A DNA stretch of 64,000 nucleotides from assembly GCF_001953305.1 (NCBI RefSeq), contig NZ_MTFE01000010.1, positions 4,502,707 to 4,566,706 of the forward strand, read 5' to 3'. Shown in pieces: positions 1 to 7,847 of this stretch; positions within the stretch are counted from its first letter, which is position 1, and each line of letters opens with the position of its first letter. The notes under the pieces were generated by a model, which saw only the letters and a program-made list of their open reading frames with translations, searched no databases and was not told the DNA's origin. The stretch comes from Cnuella takakiae (GTDB lineage Bacteria; Bacteroidota; Bacteroidia; Chitinophagales; Chitinophagaceae). A program made the position numbers and the translations under genes.

Positions 1-240
1 AGCAGGAAATGCCGATCTCGCCTAACGCGAGACGATACGACATTAACTAAGGACACTGTCTTGCCGGGCTCGTCTCGGCATCCCTTTCGAATACAGGTAC
101 TCCGAAGTAAGCAGGAGATGCTGCCATACGTCGGCATGACAGAGCCTTCAAACACGGCCATGCCGAACTTGTTTCGGCATCCCCATCTGTAAAGAGGTAC
201 GCCGAAGTAAGAAGGAGATGCCGACATGCGAAGACAAGAC
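1..240. repeat. Cluster of degenerate REP-like hairpins
   Basis: Several copies of a palindromic element lie here. The best one, at 160-180, has the arms ATGCCGAA and TTCGGCAT around a 5-base loop. Weaker copies are at 61-81 and 118-136, with half-copies near 7 and 218. The same element recurs at 33447, 35297 and 45918. There is no transposase in the window. The ATG at 226 lies at the edge of this cluster, which argues against it being the cobS start. Confidence 0.75.
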
Positions 241-279
241 GAAAACACATCAAACCAACATTCAAGTAATACCACCACC

Positions 280-1077
280 TTGAAAAAAGAACTCCGCATT
301 TTCTTTACCGCCCTGATGTTTCTGACCCGCCTGCCGGTGCCCCGGATGACGGACCACTCGCCTGAGTACCTGGAAAAATCCTCCCGCTACTTTCCTTTAA
401 TTGGCTGGATCGTTGGCGGCATCAGTGCAGGGGTTTTGTTGTTGGCGCTGCAAGTCCTGTCGGTGGAACTGGCCGTGCTGGCCATGATGATTGCCAGTGT
501 GCTCACCACCGGCGCTTTTCATGAAGACGGCTTTGCCGATGTATGTGATGGTTTTGGCGGCGGCTGGACCAAGCAAAATATCCTCGACATCATGAAAGAC
601 AGCCGCCTGGGCACTTATGGCACCATTGGCCTCATCAGCATACTGGCGGCCAAGTTCCTTTTGCTGCGCGAGCTGCTGCCCCTTATGGAGTACCACTCCG
701 GCAAAAGTATTTACCTGCTGGCACCCGTTACCCTGCTGGCCGTGCATGGCATCAGCCGCATGATGGCCGTGATCAGCATCCAGTTTTATCCCTATGTGAC
801 GCCTGATGATGTGAGCAAATCGAAACCTTCCGCAGCCCAAAAGCTTAGCCCAGGTTCCTTTATCGTTGCGCTGATTTTTGCCCTGCTGCCTTTTCTCTTT
901 CTGCCGCTTTCCTTTTTGGGTCTTATCTTCCCGGTATTGCTGTTGGGTACGGTATTGATGAATCGCTATTTCAAGAAATGGATCGGCGGCCATACCGGCG
1001 ACTGCCTGGGCAGCATCCAACAAACCAGCGAAATCATTTGTTACCTGACCATGCTGATACTATGGAAGTTTACCTGA
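280..1077 (+). CDS. cobS: Adenosylcobinamide-GDP ribazoletransferase (cobalamin-5'-phosphate synthase)
   Basis: This integral membrane enzyme joins adenosylcobinamide-GDP to alpha-ribazole (or its phosphate), the last assembly step of cobalamin. The family hallmarks are visible: an N-terminal stretch ending in LTRLPVP, the acidic motif HEDGFADVCDG near residues 81-91, DSRLGTYG near 107-114, and several hydrophobic helices. I place the start at the TTG at 280 (LKKELRIFF), because the family normally begins there and the upstream ATG at 226 sits in repeat DNA. The ATG at 226 would add 18 unlikely residues. The gene overlaps cobC by 16 bases, so the two are almost certainly co-transcribed. Other cob genes are presumably upstream of the window. 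Confidence 0.93.
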   Translation: MKKELRIFFTALMFLTRLPVPRMTDHSPEYLEKSSRYFPLIGWIVGGISAGVLLLALQVLSVELAVLAMMIASVLTTGAFHEDGFADVCDGFGGGWTKQNILDIMKDSRLGTYGTIGLISILAAKFLLLRELLPLMEYHSGKSIYLLAPVTLLAVHGISRMMAVISIQFYPYVTPDDVSKSKPSAAQKLSPGSFIVALIFALLPFLFLPLSFLGLIFPVLLLGTVLMNRYFKKWIGGHTGDCLGSIQQTSEIICYLTMLILWKFT

Positions 1078-1661
1078 TCCGCCACACCACACCCGACATT
1101 AAAAAAGGCCAGTGCTATGGCCAGGCCGACCTCGACATCACCGAAAGCTTCGAGCAGGAAGCACAGTGCATCCGGCCACACCTTCCCCAACATATCAGCC
1201 ATGTCTTCAGCAGCCCGCTGCAACGCTGCCGCAAGCTGGCCGAATTCCTTTTCCCCAACCATGCCATCAGGTTTGAAGACCGCCTGAAAGAAATCAACTG
1301 CGGCGACTGGGAGCTCAAGCTCTGGGACGAAATTGAACCCGACTACCTCAAGCGCTGGATGGATGACTTTGTAAACGTGTGTATTCCCGGCGGTGAAAGT
1401 TACCTGCAGCTATACGACCGCGTCGTTTCTTTTTTTGAAACCCTGCCCCGCAAAGGCGCTGTTGCAGTAGTGGCGCATGGCGGTGTGATCCGCAGCATCC
1501 TTTCGCATGTGGAACAGGTTGCACTCCACGAATCTTTCAATGTGTTTTCGCTCCGTTATGGCTGCGTGGTACGGGTACACCTCGATAATGAAACCCTCAC
1601 CCACTCCGTGCTCCACAACCCGCCAGCGGAGAAAGAACAACACCGGCCAACGAAGATCTAA
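1062..1661 (+). CDS. cobC: Alpha-ribazole-5'-phosphate phosphatase, histidine phosphatase family
   Basis: This 199-residue cytoplasmic protein belongs to the histidine phosphatase (phosphoglycerate-mutase-like) superfamily. The phosphate-accepting histidine is in LIRHTTP (H8). R57 follows SSPLQ, E77 is in LKEINCGDWE, and the second catalytic histidine is in VVAHGGVIRS (H139). Overlap with cobS points to removal of phosphate from alpha-ribazole phosphate or adenosylcobalamin phosphate. The start at 1062 gives the normal family N-terminus; an in-frame start at 978 would add 28 residues that merely read cobS in another frame. Family membership is clear. The exact substrate is inferred from the neighbour. 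Confidence 0.9.
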   Translation: MEVYLIRHTTPDIKKGQCYGQADLDITESFEQEAQCIRPHLPQHISHVFSSPLQRCRKLAEFLFPNHAIRFEDRLKEINCGDWELKLWDEIEPDYLKRWMDDFVNVCIPGGESYLQLYDRVVSFFETLPRKGAVAVVAHGGVIRSILSHVEQVALHESFNVFSLRYGCVVRVHLDNETLTHSVLHNPPAEKEQHRPTKI

Positions 1662-1798
1662 GGATCGCGGATTTAGGTATTACCCGAAAACATTGAATGT
1701 ACTATGCTAATCAGTCTTCGCATATCCAAGGTCTGAAATCGCACATTCCAGATCCGGGATCCGAAATGACACATCCGAAATCAGCGACCCCTTCCCGC

Positions 1799-1806
1799 TA
1801 TCTTTG
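1799..1806 (+). promoter_or_regulatory. Bacteroidota -7 promoter box before marC
   Basis: TATCTTTG matches the TAnnTTTG -7 consensus of the major Bacteroidota sigma factor. It lies 15 bases before the ATG at 1822, so the leader would be very short. No convincing -33 TTTG was found. Confidence 0.5.
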
Positions 1807-1821
1807 CCCCAAACCACCCGC

Positions 1822-2400
1822 ATGCCCATCAACATAAAAGAACTCCTCACGGTAACTTTCACCCTATTTGCCATCATCGATATCATTGGAAGCATTCCCA
1901 TCCTGATATCCCTAAAGGGCAAACTGGGCGAGATCCGCGAGGCAAGGGCAACCCTGATCTCGGGTGGATTGATGGTATTGTTTCTTTTTATCGGGCAGCC
2001 ATTTCTCAACCTGCTGGGCCTGGATGTACGCTCCTTTGCCGTGGGCGGCTCTATCGTGATCTTTATCCTGGGGCTGGAAATGGTACTGGGCCACGAGCTG
2101 TTTAAAAGCGAACCGGATATCAGGGCATCCACAGTGGTGCCGATTGCCTTTCCGCTCATTGCCGGCTCTGGTACCCTTACCACCATTATTTCGCTTAAAG
2201 CCAACTACGACCAAACCACGCTCCTGCTCGGTATCCTGCTCAACCTGATCATCGTGTACGTGGTGTTGAAATCGCTGGCATTTATCGAAAGGCTGCTGGG
2301 TCCAGCCGGACTGATCGCCGTCCGAAAATTCTTTGGCGTCATCCTTTTGGCCATTGCGGTAAAGATTTTTGCTACCAATGCGCAGGGTTTGTTCAAGTAA
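1822..2400 (+). CDS. marC: MarC family integral membrane protein
   Basis: A 192-residue protein made almost entirely of hydrophobic helices, with the MarC/UPF0056 pattern: FAIIDIIGSIPIL in the first helix, a central VVPIAFPLIAGSGTLTTII, and a C-terminal RKFFGVILLAIAVKIFATN. MarC proteins are inner-membrane proteins of unsettled transport function; the link to multiple antibiotic resistance in E. coli was not upheld. An in-frame TTG at 1804 lies inside the -7 promoter box, so the ATG at 1822 is preferred. It stands alone between the cob genes and the tRNA. Confidence 0.9.
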   Translation: MPINIKELLTVTFTLFAIIDIIGSIPILISLKGKLGEIREARATLISGGLMVLFLFIGQPFLNLLGLDVRSFAVGGSIVIFILGLEMVLGHELFKSEPDIRASTVVPIAFPLIAGSGTLTTIISLKANYDQTTLLLGILLNLIIVYVVLKSLAFIERLLGPAGLIAVRKFFGVILLAIAVKIFATNAQGLFK

Positions 2401-2421
2401 CTTATCTTGCAGCCCCTATCC

Positions 2422-2493
2422 GGCCACGTAGTACAATGGATAGTATAAGGGTCTCCGAAGCCTTTGATCCGCGTTCGATTCGCGGCGTGGCCA
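2422..2493 (+). tRNA. tRNA-Arg, anticodon CCG
   Basis: The cloverleaf can be folded by eye. The acceptor stem is GGCCACG with CGTGGCC (2486-2492) and discriminator A2493. The anticodon loop is CTCCGAA with anticodon CCG, and the T arm is CCGCG-TTCGATT-CGCGG at 2469-2485. The 3' CCA is not encoded. It would decode CGG. Confidence 0.95.
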
Positions 2494-2521
2494 CTTCCTA
2501 CATCAACACCGTTGATACAAT

Positions 2522-2559
2522 AAAAATCCCCGCAGCGGAATACGCCTGCGGGGATTTTT
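2522..2559 (-). terminator. Strong hairpin terminator at the end of the exopolysaccharide locus
   Basis: Perfect 14-base arms (2522-2535 and 2546-2559) run from AAAAATCCCCGCAG to CTGCGGGGATTTTT with a 10-base loop. T-runs on both strands make it usable in both directions: for the tRNA transcript from the left and the long minus-strand operon from the right. Confidence 0.88.
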
Positions 2560-2628
2560 ATTGTACTATTTGAAGAACGATGATGAAAATATCACCAGCA
2601 AGCATCACGGTGACCTGCGAAGTGGCAA

Positions 2629-3501
2629 CTATGTAGTTTCTGACGGAGGGCTTTGGGGTTCATACCAGGTGCCGATATCGCTCCAGCCAAAAGATCCAGG
2701 TATCACATAAATTTTTTCCGACTTACAAAAGGCCTCTGTATCAAAATTAGCAGCGGGGCTGGAGGCATAAGCAAGTTGTAAAGCAGCTTCTTCTGATGCG
2801 CTGTTAAAAGAAAGGGCAGCGTTTTTAAAGCACCGGAACAAAGTGGGGAGCAGCCGCCTGATTGCGCCAAGCAGGTCGGTCACTTTCCAGATATAAATGC
2901 CCGTATGCCATAAATACCGGTCCTCAGGGTGAAAAGAAGGGTACTGGACAGTAGTATGTTCCAGGAATTGTTCGACCCGGAACACTCCCTCATCCACACA
3001 TTTTGCACTCCTCTTGATGTACCGGTAATATTGGTTGACATGGGTGGGCTGAACGCCAAGCACAACCACCCCACCCCTGCTGTTTACAACGCCGATGGCA
3101 TGGCTGCAAACATGCAGGAATGCATGGTTTTGCAACACCAGGTGGTCGGCAGGGGCAACAATCAGGGAAACACCGGAATCCTGCTGCGGCAGTTTAAAAG
3201 CAAGATGGGCAAGAATCGCTGCAGGTGATTTACTGACCGGAACACCCATAACCTGGCCTGGATGAATTAAGGGCAACTGCTCCATTGCAAGTGCCCGGTA
3301 TACTGCCGCGGTAACGATGATGATGTGCTCGGAAGGAACATGCGGAACAAACCGTTCAAAGGTCTGCTGAAGCAGGGTTTTTCCCGTACCCAAAAAATCG
3401 GTGAAGGCTCTTGGCAGGAAGGTTTCTTCCGGCCCGCTGAGGGATGCTTCAAATCTGTGGGTGATAATGGCTACAAAAGTTTTATTAATCTGGAGGGACA
3501 T
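2629..3501 (-). CDS. Mannose-1-phosphate guanylyltransferase-like protein, active site degenerate
   Basis: This 290-residue protein aligns by eye over its whole length with the nucleotidyltransferase domain of Bacteroidota ManC/GMP enzymes. Shared blocks include TGKTLLQQTFERF, LIVAPADHLVL, LWHTGIYIWK and FGWSDIGTWYE. The catalytic signature is gone: where ManC has GGxGxRxWPxSR this protein has THRFEASLSGPEE. The EPxRxNTAP motif has become VPVSKSPAA, and the FxEKP motif has become FLEHT. It is therefore probably a pseudoenzyme with a kept fold. It is the last gene of the exopolysaccharide operon, 46 bases after the exosortase gene, followed by a strong terminator. The start at 3501 fits the family; 3525 is an alternative. 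A role as a regulator or scaffold is only a guess. Confidence 0.8.
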   Translation of the reverse strand: MSLQINKTFVAIITHRFEASLSGPEETFLPRAFTDFLGTGKTLLQQTFERFVPHVPSEHIIIVTAAVYRALAMEQLPLIHPGQVMGVPVSKSPAAILAHLAFKLPQQDSGVSLIVAPADHLVLQNHAFLHVCSHAIGVVNSRGGVVVLGVQPTHVNQYYRYIKRSAKCVDEGVFRVEQFLEHTTVQYPSFHPEDRYLWHTGIYIWKVTDLLGAIRRLLPTLFRCFKNAALSFNSASEEAALQLAYASSPAANFDTEAFCKSEKIYVIPGSFGWSDIGTWYEPQSPPSETT

Positions 3502-3547
3502 GGCATGTAGATCTAACTGATACAACTAAAGAGCAGACACCAAGCGG

Positions 3548-4117
3548 TCAGACTGATTTTACCTTCTGGTCCGGCACACGGGAGAAAAGGTAGATCAGGA
3601 GAAAAATAAACAGGTAAGTAATAACATTGAACGTTTCATGGTGATCCATAAACCTGTTTACCTGCCAGTTCTGGTGGAGGGCATACAGGAGCACGCAAAT
3701 ACGGATGCTGTTTAAAACAAAAAATCCTATTAGGCCTGCAAGGGTCCACATCATCATTTTGCGCAGGCCTACCCTGGAGGCCCAAACAAAGGCAAACCAA
3801 AAACTCAGCACGCCAAACCCCAAACAGGCAAAATTTACATTAACCCAACTGCCATTATTGGTTTGCAGGGTTTTGAGGCCCTTGATTTCAGTAACCAACC
3901 CGAGCGTTGCCGAAGCTGCCTTTGCAGTATGCACAATGAGGGAGGTCCACCAGTTGATATAATTGAAGTGAAGATCGAGGAAGGAGCTATAAACGGTGCC
4001 ATCGGGCGTGGTTAGGCCCCAATAGAAAAGATGGAAATAATATAGCACGGCAAAAAGCCCGAGGAACTTGAAGGTAAATGAAAGGTCAAGTGCGGTGGAA
4101 AGCTTTTTCAAATACAT
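3548..4117 (-). CDS. xrtY: Exosortase, XrtY-like
   Basis: This 189-residue membrane protein has about five hydrophobic segments and the exosortase/archaeosortase triad: Cys98 in NFACLGFGV, Arg139 in NSIRICVLL and a His at 159-160 in MDHHETFN. Exosortases are thought to cleave C-terminal sorting signals and pass the protein to the envelope, usually in step with exopolysaccharide export. Its context (a PID-CTERM mini-protein upstream and a Wzy-like protein of the same locus) matches what is known as exosortase Y in Bacteroidota. It is followed closely by the degenerate nucleotidyltransferase gene. Exosortase assignment is firm; the XrtY subtype is inferred from context. Confidence 0.88.
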   Translation of the reverse strand: MYLKKLSTALDLSFTFKFLGLFAVLYYFHLFYWGLTTPDGTVYSSFLDLHFNYINWWTSLIVHTAKAASATLGLVTEIKGLKTLQTNNGSWVNVNFACLGFGVLSFWFAFVWASRVGLRKMMMWTLAGLIGFFVLNSIRICVLLYALHQNWQVNRFMDHHETFNVITYLFIFLLIYLFSRVPDQKVKSV

Positions 4118-4321
4118 GTATCGTGCAGGTTCTGGTAGGGGGAAAGAACAAGGCCGGCAGCAGAGCGCAAGCGGCCTTGTTTGAAAAGCAAAAGCAGGAA
4201 TAAGCTGCTATGTCCATATCCATCGTCAGGCAGCAGGCCATCGGGCCACAACAGTCCAACAACAAAGAGCAGGAACTTCAGTTTTGTGCTTGTTTGTAGG
4301 TTCAGGCTTTACACTACAGCG

Positions 4322-4555
4322 CTAGTCTGCAGCGCCTTCCTGCAACTTTGCCTTTCTTTTGTCATAAGCTTTCTTGGCCCCGGCGCCAATGCCTGCAGCC
4401 AGCAACAACGACAAGCCGCCATCGATCGGCGCATCATGGCCATTGGCATTGCCATGGCTATTACCATTATTGCCTCGCTGTGCATGCACCATAGAAGGTG
4501 CAGAACAAAGGCTAGCCAATAAAACCATTGAAAAAAACATGGACTTTTTCTTCAT
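4322..4555 (-). CDS. PID-CTERM-like sorting-signal mini-protein, likely exosortase substrate
   Basis: This 77-residue precursor has a signal peptide (MKKKSMFF, a hydrophobic core, then MVHAQ at about 21-25). A short Asn/Gly/His-rich mature stretch (RGNNGNSHGNANGHD) follows. The C-terminal sorting module has the motif APIDGGLS, a short hydrophobic run LLLAAGIGAGA and a basic tail KKAYDKRKAK. This tripartite end (motif, membrane span, positive tail) is the expected exosortase target. It is encoded just upstream of the exosortase gene, with 204 bases between. The start at 4555 gives a normal signal peptide; a start at 4606 would put 17 extra residues in front of it. After processing almost nothing but the Asn/Gly-rich linker would remain. 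Confidence 0.8.
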   Translation of the reverse strand: MKKKSMFFSMVLLASLCSAPSMVHAQRGNNGNSHGNANGHDAPIDGGLSLLLAAGIGAGAKKAYDKRKAKLQEGAAD

Positions 4556-4905
4556 GACTGTTTGTTTTTTGTGAATAAAAAAGGACTTGCAACAATTTCC
4601 GGACACACAACTTATTCAGTTGAATATTCCAGGTATGGTTTGCAGGGCAAAAAGCCGGTCGTTGTACTCCTTCTACAAAACGGTTGTAATGCAGCAGTTA
4701 AACCGGCATCATCATTTATAGTAAGACAGGCTGAATTTGTGTACAAAAGCAAGGGCATAACAGGCTAATTGGATCTGTTCACCCAATCCTATTTACGAAT
4801 CACTCGCATCTCAATACATTGCTAATATTAAGTGGGCATATCCTGAGCTTTGGCCCACTCAATGCCAATTACCTCACTGGCCAGCAGGGTTACACAGGGT
4901 GACTA
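4556..4905. other. Intergenic region before the PID-CTERM gene
   Basis: About 350 bases without a supported gene. It must hold the leader of the PID-CTERM gene, and possibly a promoter for the three-gene exosortase segment. No TAnnTTTG box could be identified on the minus strand, and no clear hairpin was seen. Confidence 0.4.
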
Positions 4906-6207
4906 TCAATTTAGCTCCAGCTGGTCGCGGGCCACAAGCACTACGCGTTCTTTTTCCGGGCTGGCAATCAGTTGCACCTGTGTAAAGTAGCGGTGCATGA
5001 TCCGATTCATGGTCAGGAACTCTTCAGCATAAAGGCGTGCATGTTGTTTTACCTTTTCGTACGGGTGTTCTATCAATTGATGAATTGCATCTACCAGTGC
5101 CTGCCCGTTCTCCGGCTCAATAGCTACGCCAATGCCGTTTTGCGACACAAGGCTATGCAGGCTGGAGTTGGCCGATGCGGTAACCAGTGCAAGACCACCA
5201 ACAGATAGTATGGAAGTAAGCTTTGATGGCATCACCAGATCATCAGCCTTAGCCTTCTGCAGCACCAGGTGCACATCTGCCATATTTAAAAACTCGTTGA
5301 AGCGCTCCTTTGGTTGTACCGGCATGAAATGCACATTGGACAGTCCTGCATCCGCGGCCATGGCCTTCAGCTTCTCTTTGTATGGTCCGGTACCACAAAT
5401 AACAAACTGCAGGTGCGGCCCATTTACCTGTCCTGCTATCTGTATGATGGATTCAAGTCCCTGCTTTTCGCCTACTGCGCCGGAGTACAGGATGATCTTG
5501 TCTTTGGGCGAAAACCCGAATTCCTTTTTCAGCAATTCTTTGTTGGGAATCGGGAAAAAGAATTCCGTATCCACCCAGTTGGGAAAAAACAGGATCGGCT
5601 TACTGCACTTTTCTTCAATGCGTTGCATCATGCCATTGGAGATGCTGCTGACATGGTCGGCCCGGTGCAGGATAAATCGTTCAATGGCAAACATGATGTT
5701 GAGCAACCACCGCGACTTGATCATACCCAGCTCTTTAGCCGCATCTATCTGCAGGTCCTGCACATGAAAGATCAGGGTTGCCTTTCTAACCCATTTGTAC
5801 AACACACCCAGCAAACCCAATTGAAAAGGCGGCACTACGGTGATCACATAATCATACCGCTTGCCAAAAAGCAATACCAACAACTGCAGGAATGCACTGA
5901 TAAAAAAACTAAGGTCAGAGAGGATCCGCTTCATACCCGATGGCTGCCGGGACACATAGTGCGGACAGCGGTATACTTTTATCTTCTCGCCTTCACTTAT
6001 TCTTTCCTCGCGGCGAAACCAGGATGCTCCCAGGCCATAAGGCTCCTGCACTTTCCAGAAAGGGTAATAAGGATAGGTAGTAACCACGGCACATTCGTGA
6101 CCCTGGCTGGCCAGCCAATCCAACATTTCGGCATTGTATTTACCAATACCGGTAGGCTCGGGAAAATAGTTTCCCCCGATAAGCAGAATTCTTGGTTTTC
6201 GCATCAC
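4906..6207 (-). CDS. wcaI: WcaI-family glycosyltransferase (GT4)
   Basis: This 433-residue GT-B fold transferase opens with RILLIGGNYFPEPTGIGKY, the typical N-terminus of the WcaI (colanic-acid type) group. HVQDLQIDAAKELG and FPNWVDTEFF in the middle and LYSGAVGEKQGLE at the donor domain are also characteristic. It is expected to move a sugar from a nucleotide donor to the lipid-linked repeat unit on the inner face of the membrane. It is separated from the SGNH gene by 440 bases and from the PID-CTERM gene by 350, so it may be its own transcription unit in the locus. The specific donor sugar cannot be read from the sequence. Confidence 0.88.
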   Translation of the reverse strand: MMRKPRILLIGGNYFPEPTGIGKYNAEMLDWLASQGHECAVVTTYPYYPFWKVQEPYGLGASWFRREERISEGEKIKVYRCPHYVSRQPSGMKRILSDLSFFISAFLQLLVLLFGKRYDYVITVVPPFQLGLLGVLYKWVRKATLIFHVQDLQIDAAKELGMIKSRWLLNIMFAIERFILHRADHVSSISNGMMQRIEEKCSKPILFFPNWVDTEFFFPIPNKELLKKEFGFSPKDKIILYSGAVGEKQGLESIIQIAGQVNGPHLQFVICGTGPYKEKLKAMAADAGLSNVHFMPVQPKERFNEFLNMADVHLVLQKAKADDLVMPSKLTSILSVGGLALVTASANSSLHSLVSQNGIGVAIEPENGQALVDAIHQLIEHPYEKVKQHARLYAEEFLTMNRIMHRYFTQVQLIASPEKERVVLVARDQLELN

Positions 6208-6647
6208 TTAGGAATTAATTAAATATTCAGGAGTTAAAGGCCCGTCAGGCAGGGAGCAGTAAGGCTATAGGGTACCAACAAAAATTGGATCGGGAACAAG
6301 GGAGAATTGGCAAACGATGTTGTGATGGAAAGGGCAGTAAAGAACAGGTTCGTTGTAGTTAATAAACAGTACCACAACAGAAAATCATTATATAAAAACC
6401 AGGTAGGCAGCGGTAGTTAATACCATTGAAAAAAATGCATAGTTGCTACATCATGCAACTGCAACATGATGTAGACATTGCCGGCGATACTACTAGAAAG
6501 AAAACTTAATGAGGGCTTTGCTAACCCAGGAAACATGGGAGTTCTGCTAGCGGAAAAAGGCAATTCCGGTTTCTGGCTAACAATAGCTGAACACTACTAA
6601 AAACAATACCTGATGGTACCAGCCAAGCCAGTTGCCTTTTACAAAAG
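6208..6647. other. Intergenic region with a 10-bp inverted repeat
   Basis: No gene was seen in 440 bases. A perfect inverted repeat CTACATCATG/CATGATGTAG lies at 6446-6455 and 6465-6474 with a 9-base loop. On the minus strand it is followed after about ten bases by a run of seven T. It could be a weak terminator/attenuator or an operator ahead of the wcaI-like gene. Confidence 0.4.
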
Positions 6648-7564
6648 TTACAGGATGGTATCTTTTAATATCCTGAATATATAGTCCTGCCCGGCATCGT
6701 TTGGGTGGATAACATCCCGGTAAGCTGAAGCGGGCATTTCATAATCCAGCTCTTTAATGATGGGCAGGTTGTGCTGCTTACAAAAATTGATAATTTCGAC
6801 ACCCTGTGCATTGTATTTGCCAGCGATCCGCTCTTCTTTTTCGGCGTGCAGGTATACCAGGAGTGGAATATTGTGGCTGCGGCAAAAGGATAGAAAATTG
6901 CCAAAACCGGAATTGAACACGGAGTTTCTTTCCTTTTTGTTAATGGCCAGCATTCGTTCAGGTGTTTCCGTCTTCTTATTGGTAGCTGGCATTAGATAGC
7001 GGTCTACCAATTCCATAATGGCAAGCGGAAATTGTTTGGAGGAATAAGCTGGCAATACATCAACAGTAGGAACAAAGTTCATGTTGTCGTAAGCATCATG
7101 TGAGCTTACCAGCAACAGGAATTTTTGTGCACCAAAGGTTCCATACTTTTCCAGGTAAGCATAACAATTATCCGGTCCCCAGGAACCATAGCTAATGTTG
7201 AGCACCTTCACTGGCTTCCTGAATTTCCGGGACAGGTACCTGCTCAATTTTGTTGTAGCCAAACTATCCTGATCAGACTGGGTACCACCGTTGATAACGG
7301 AATCACCAAACCCGGCCACAACGATTGAATCCCCGGCAGATACAGCTTCATTGCGCTGGGAAAAAGCATTGTAAATATCCGGTTGCCAAAACGTTTCCGG
7401 TCCTGGTTGGGCTGGGCAACATATTCAAAGTCCTTATCGGCCTGCGTCAGCACCGCATCACAAAAGCCAAACTTATAGCGAAGAACCCATTCAAGGGCAA
7501 CTACACCCAGTAGTACGGCTACCCCCAAAAGCAGTAACCCCTTTTTATAATGCAACCTGATCAT
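6648..7564 (-). pseudogene. SGNH/GDSL-type hydrolase, frameshifted
   Basis: Two overlapping reading frames together encode one protein of about 305 residues. The N-terminal part starts at 7564 with a membrane anchor (MIRLHYKKG followed by a hydrophobic helix) and runs to GNRIF. The second frame carries on with YNAFSQRNEAVSAGDSIVVA. The break is at the AAA of 7373-7375 (TTT on the coding strand), where one extra T would restore the frame. The downstream part has the SGNH blocks: the Ser in GFGDSVINGG and the Asp/His pair in DVIHPNDAGQDY. SGNH proteins in such loci often add or remove acyl groups on polysaccharide. This is either a true single-base deletion or a homopolymer sequencing error; the rest is intact. 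Confidence 0.75.
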
Positions 7565-7847
7565 GTAATAGTAATTAAAACAAGTGATAAGCACATCCCA
7601 GTAATGCTCCAAAGTTGTTGGACAGTGGGCCAAGGTCAAGGAACAATAGAAGGTATCATTTGCATGTGCTGCAGTAGCAGGAAAACACTTGGTATGAATA
7701 AAACCGAATTGAAAAAAGCCCAGAAATCATATAAGATTGAAGGTTCTCCATACATTAGGAAGCAATTCCAAAATGTTAGGATCGTCTTTGGTTTACATAT
7801 CTTGGCCGGATATTAGAAATCGTACCATGCTGGAGTACCTAGAGGGC

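Noticed and set aside
47..265. Minus-strand open frame of 72 codons
   Set aside because: It consists of translated REP-like repeats and has no protein-like pattern.
1..280. Cobalamin riboswitch before cobS
   Set aside because: The space before cobS is filled by REP-like repeats, and no B12-box or suitable fold was seen. A riboswitch would be upstream of the window, if present.
397..1023. Minus-strand frame of 208 codons opposite cobS
   Set aside because: It mirrors the cobS coding frame; composition is rich in Gln and His as is typical for antisense shadows.
2629..3501. Functional mannose-1-phosphate guanylyltransferase (manC)
   Set aside because: The GGxGxR loop and other catalytic motifs are absent, so an active enzyme is not supported.
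5314..6222. Plus-strand frame of 302 codons
   Set aside because: It lies antisense to the WcaI-like gene, which has full family motifs.
7550..7816. Plus-strand frame of 88 codons
   Set aside because: It overlaps the start of the SGNH gene and runs through the gap with no recognisable pattern.
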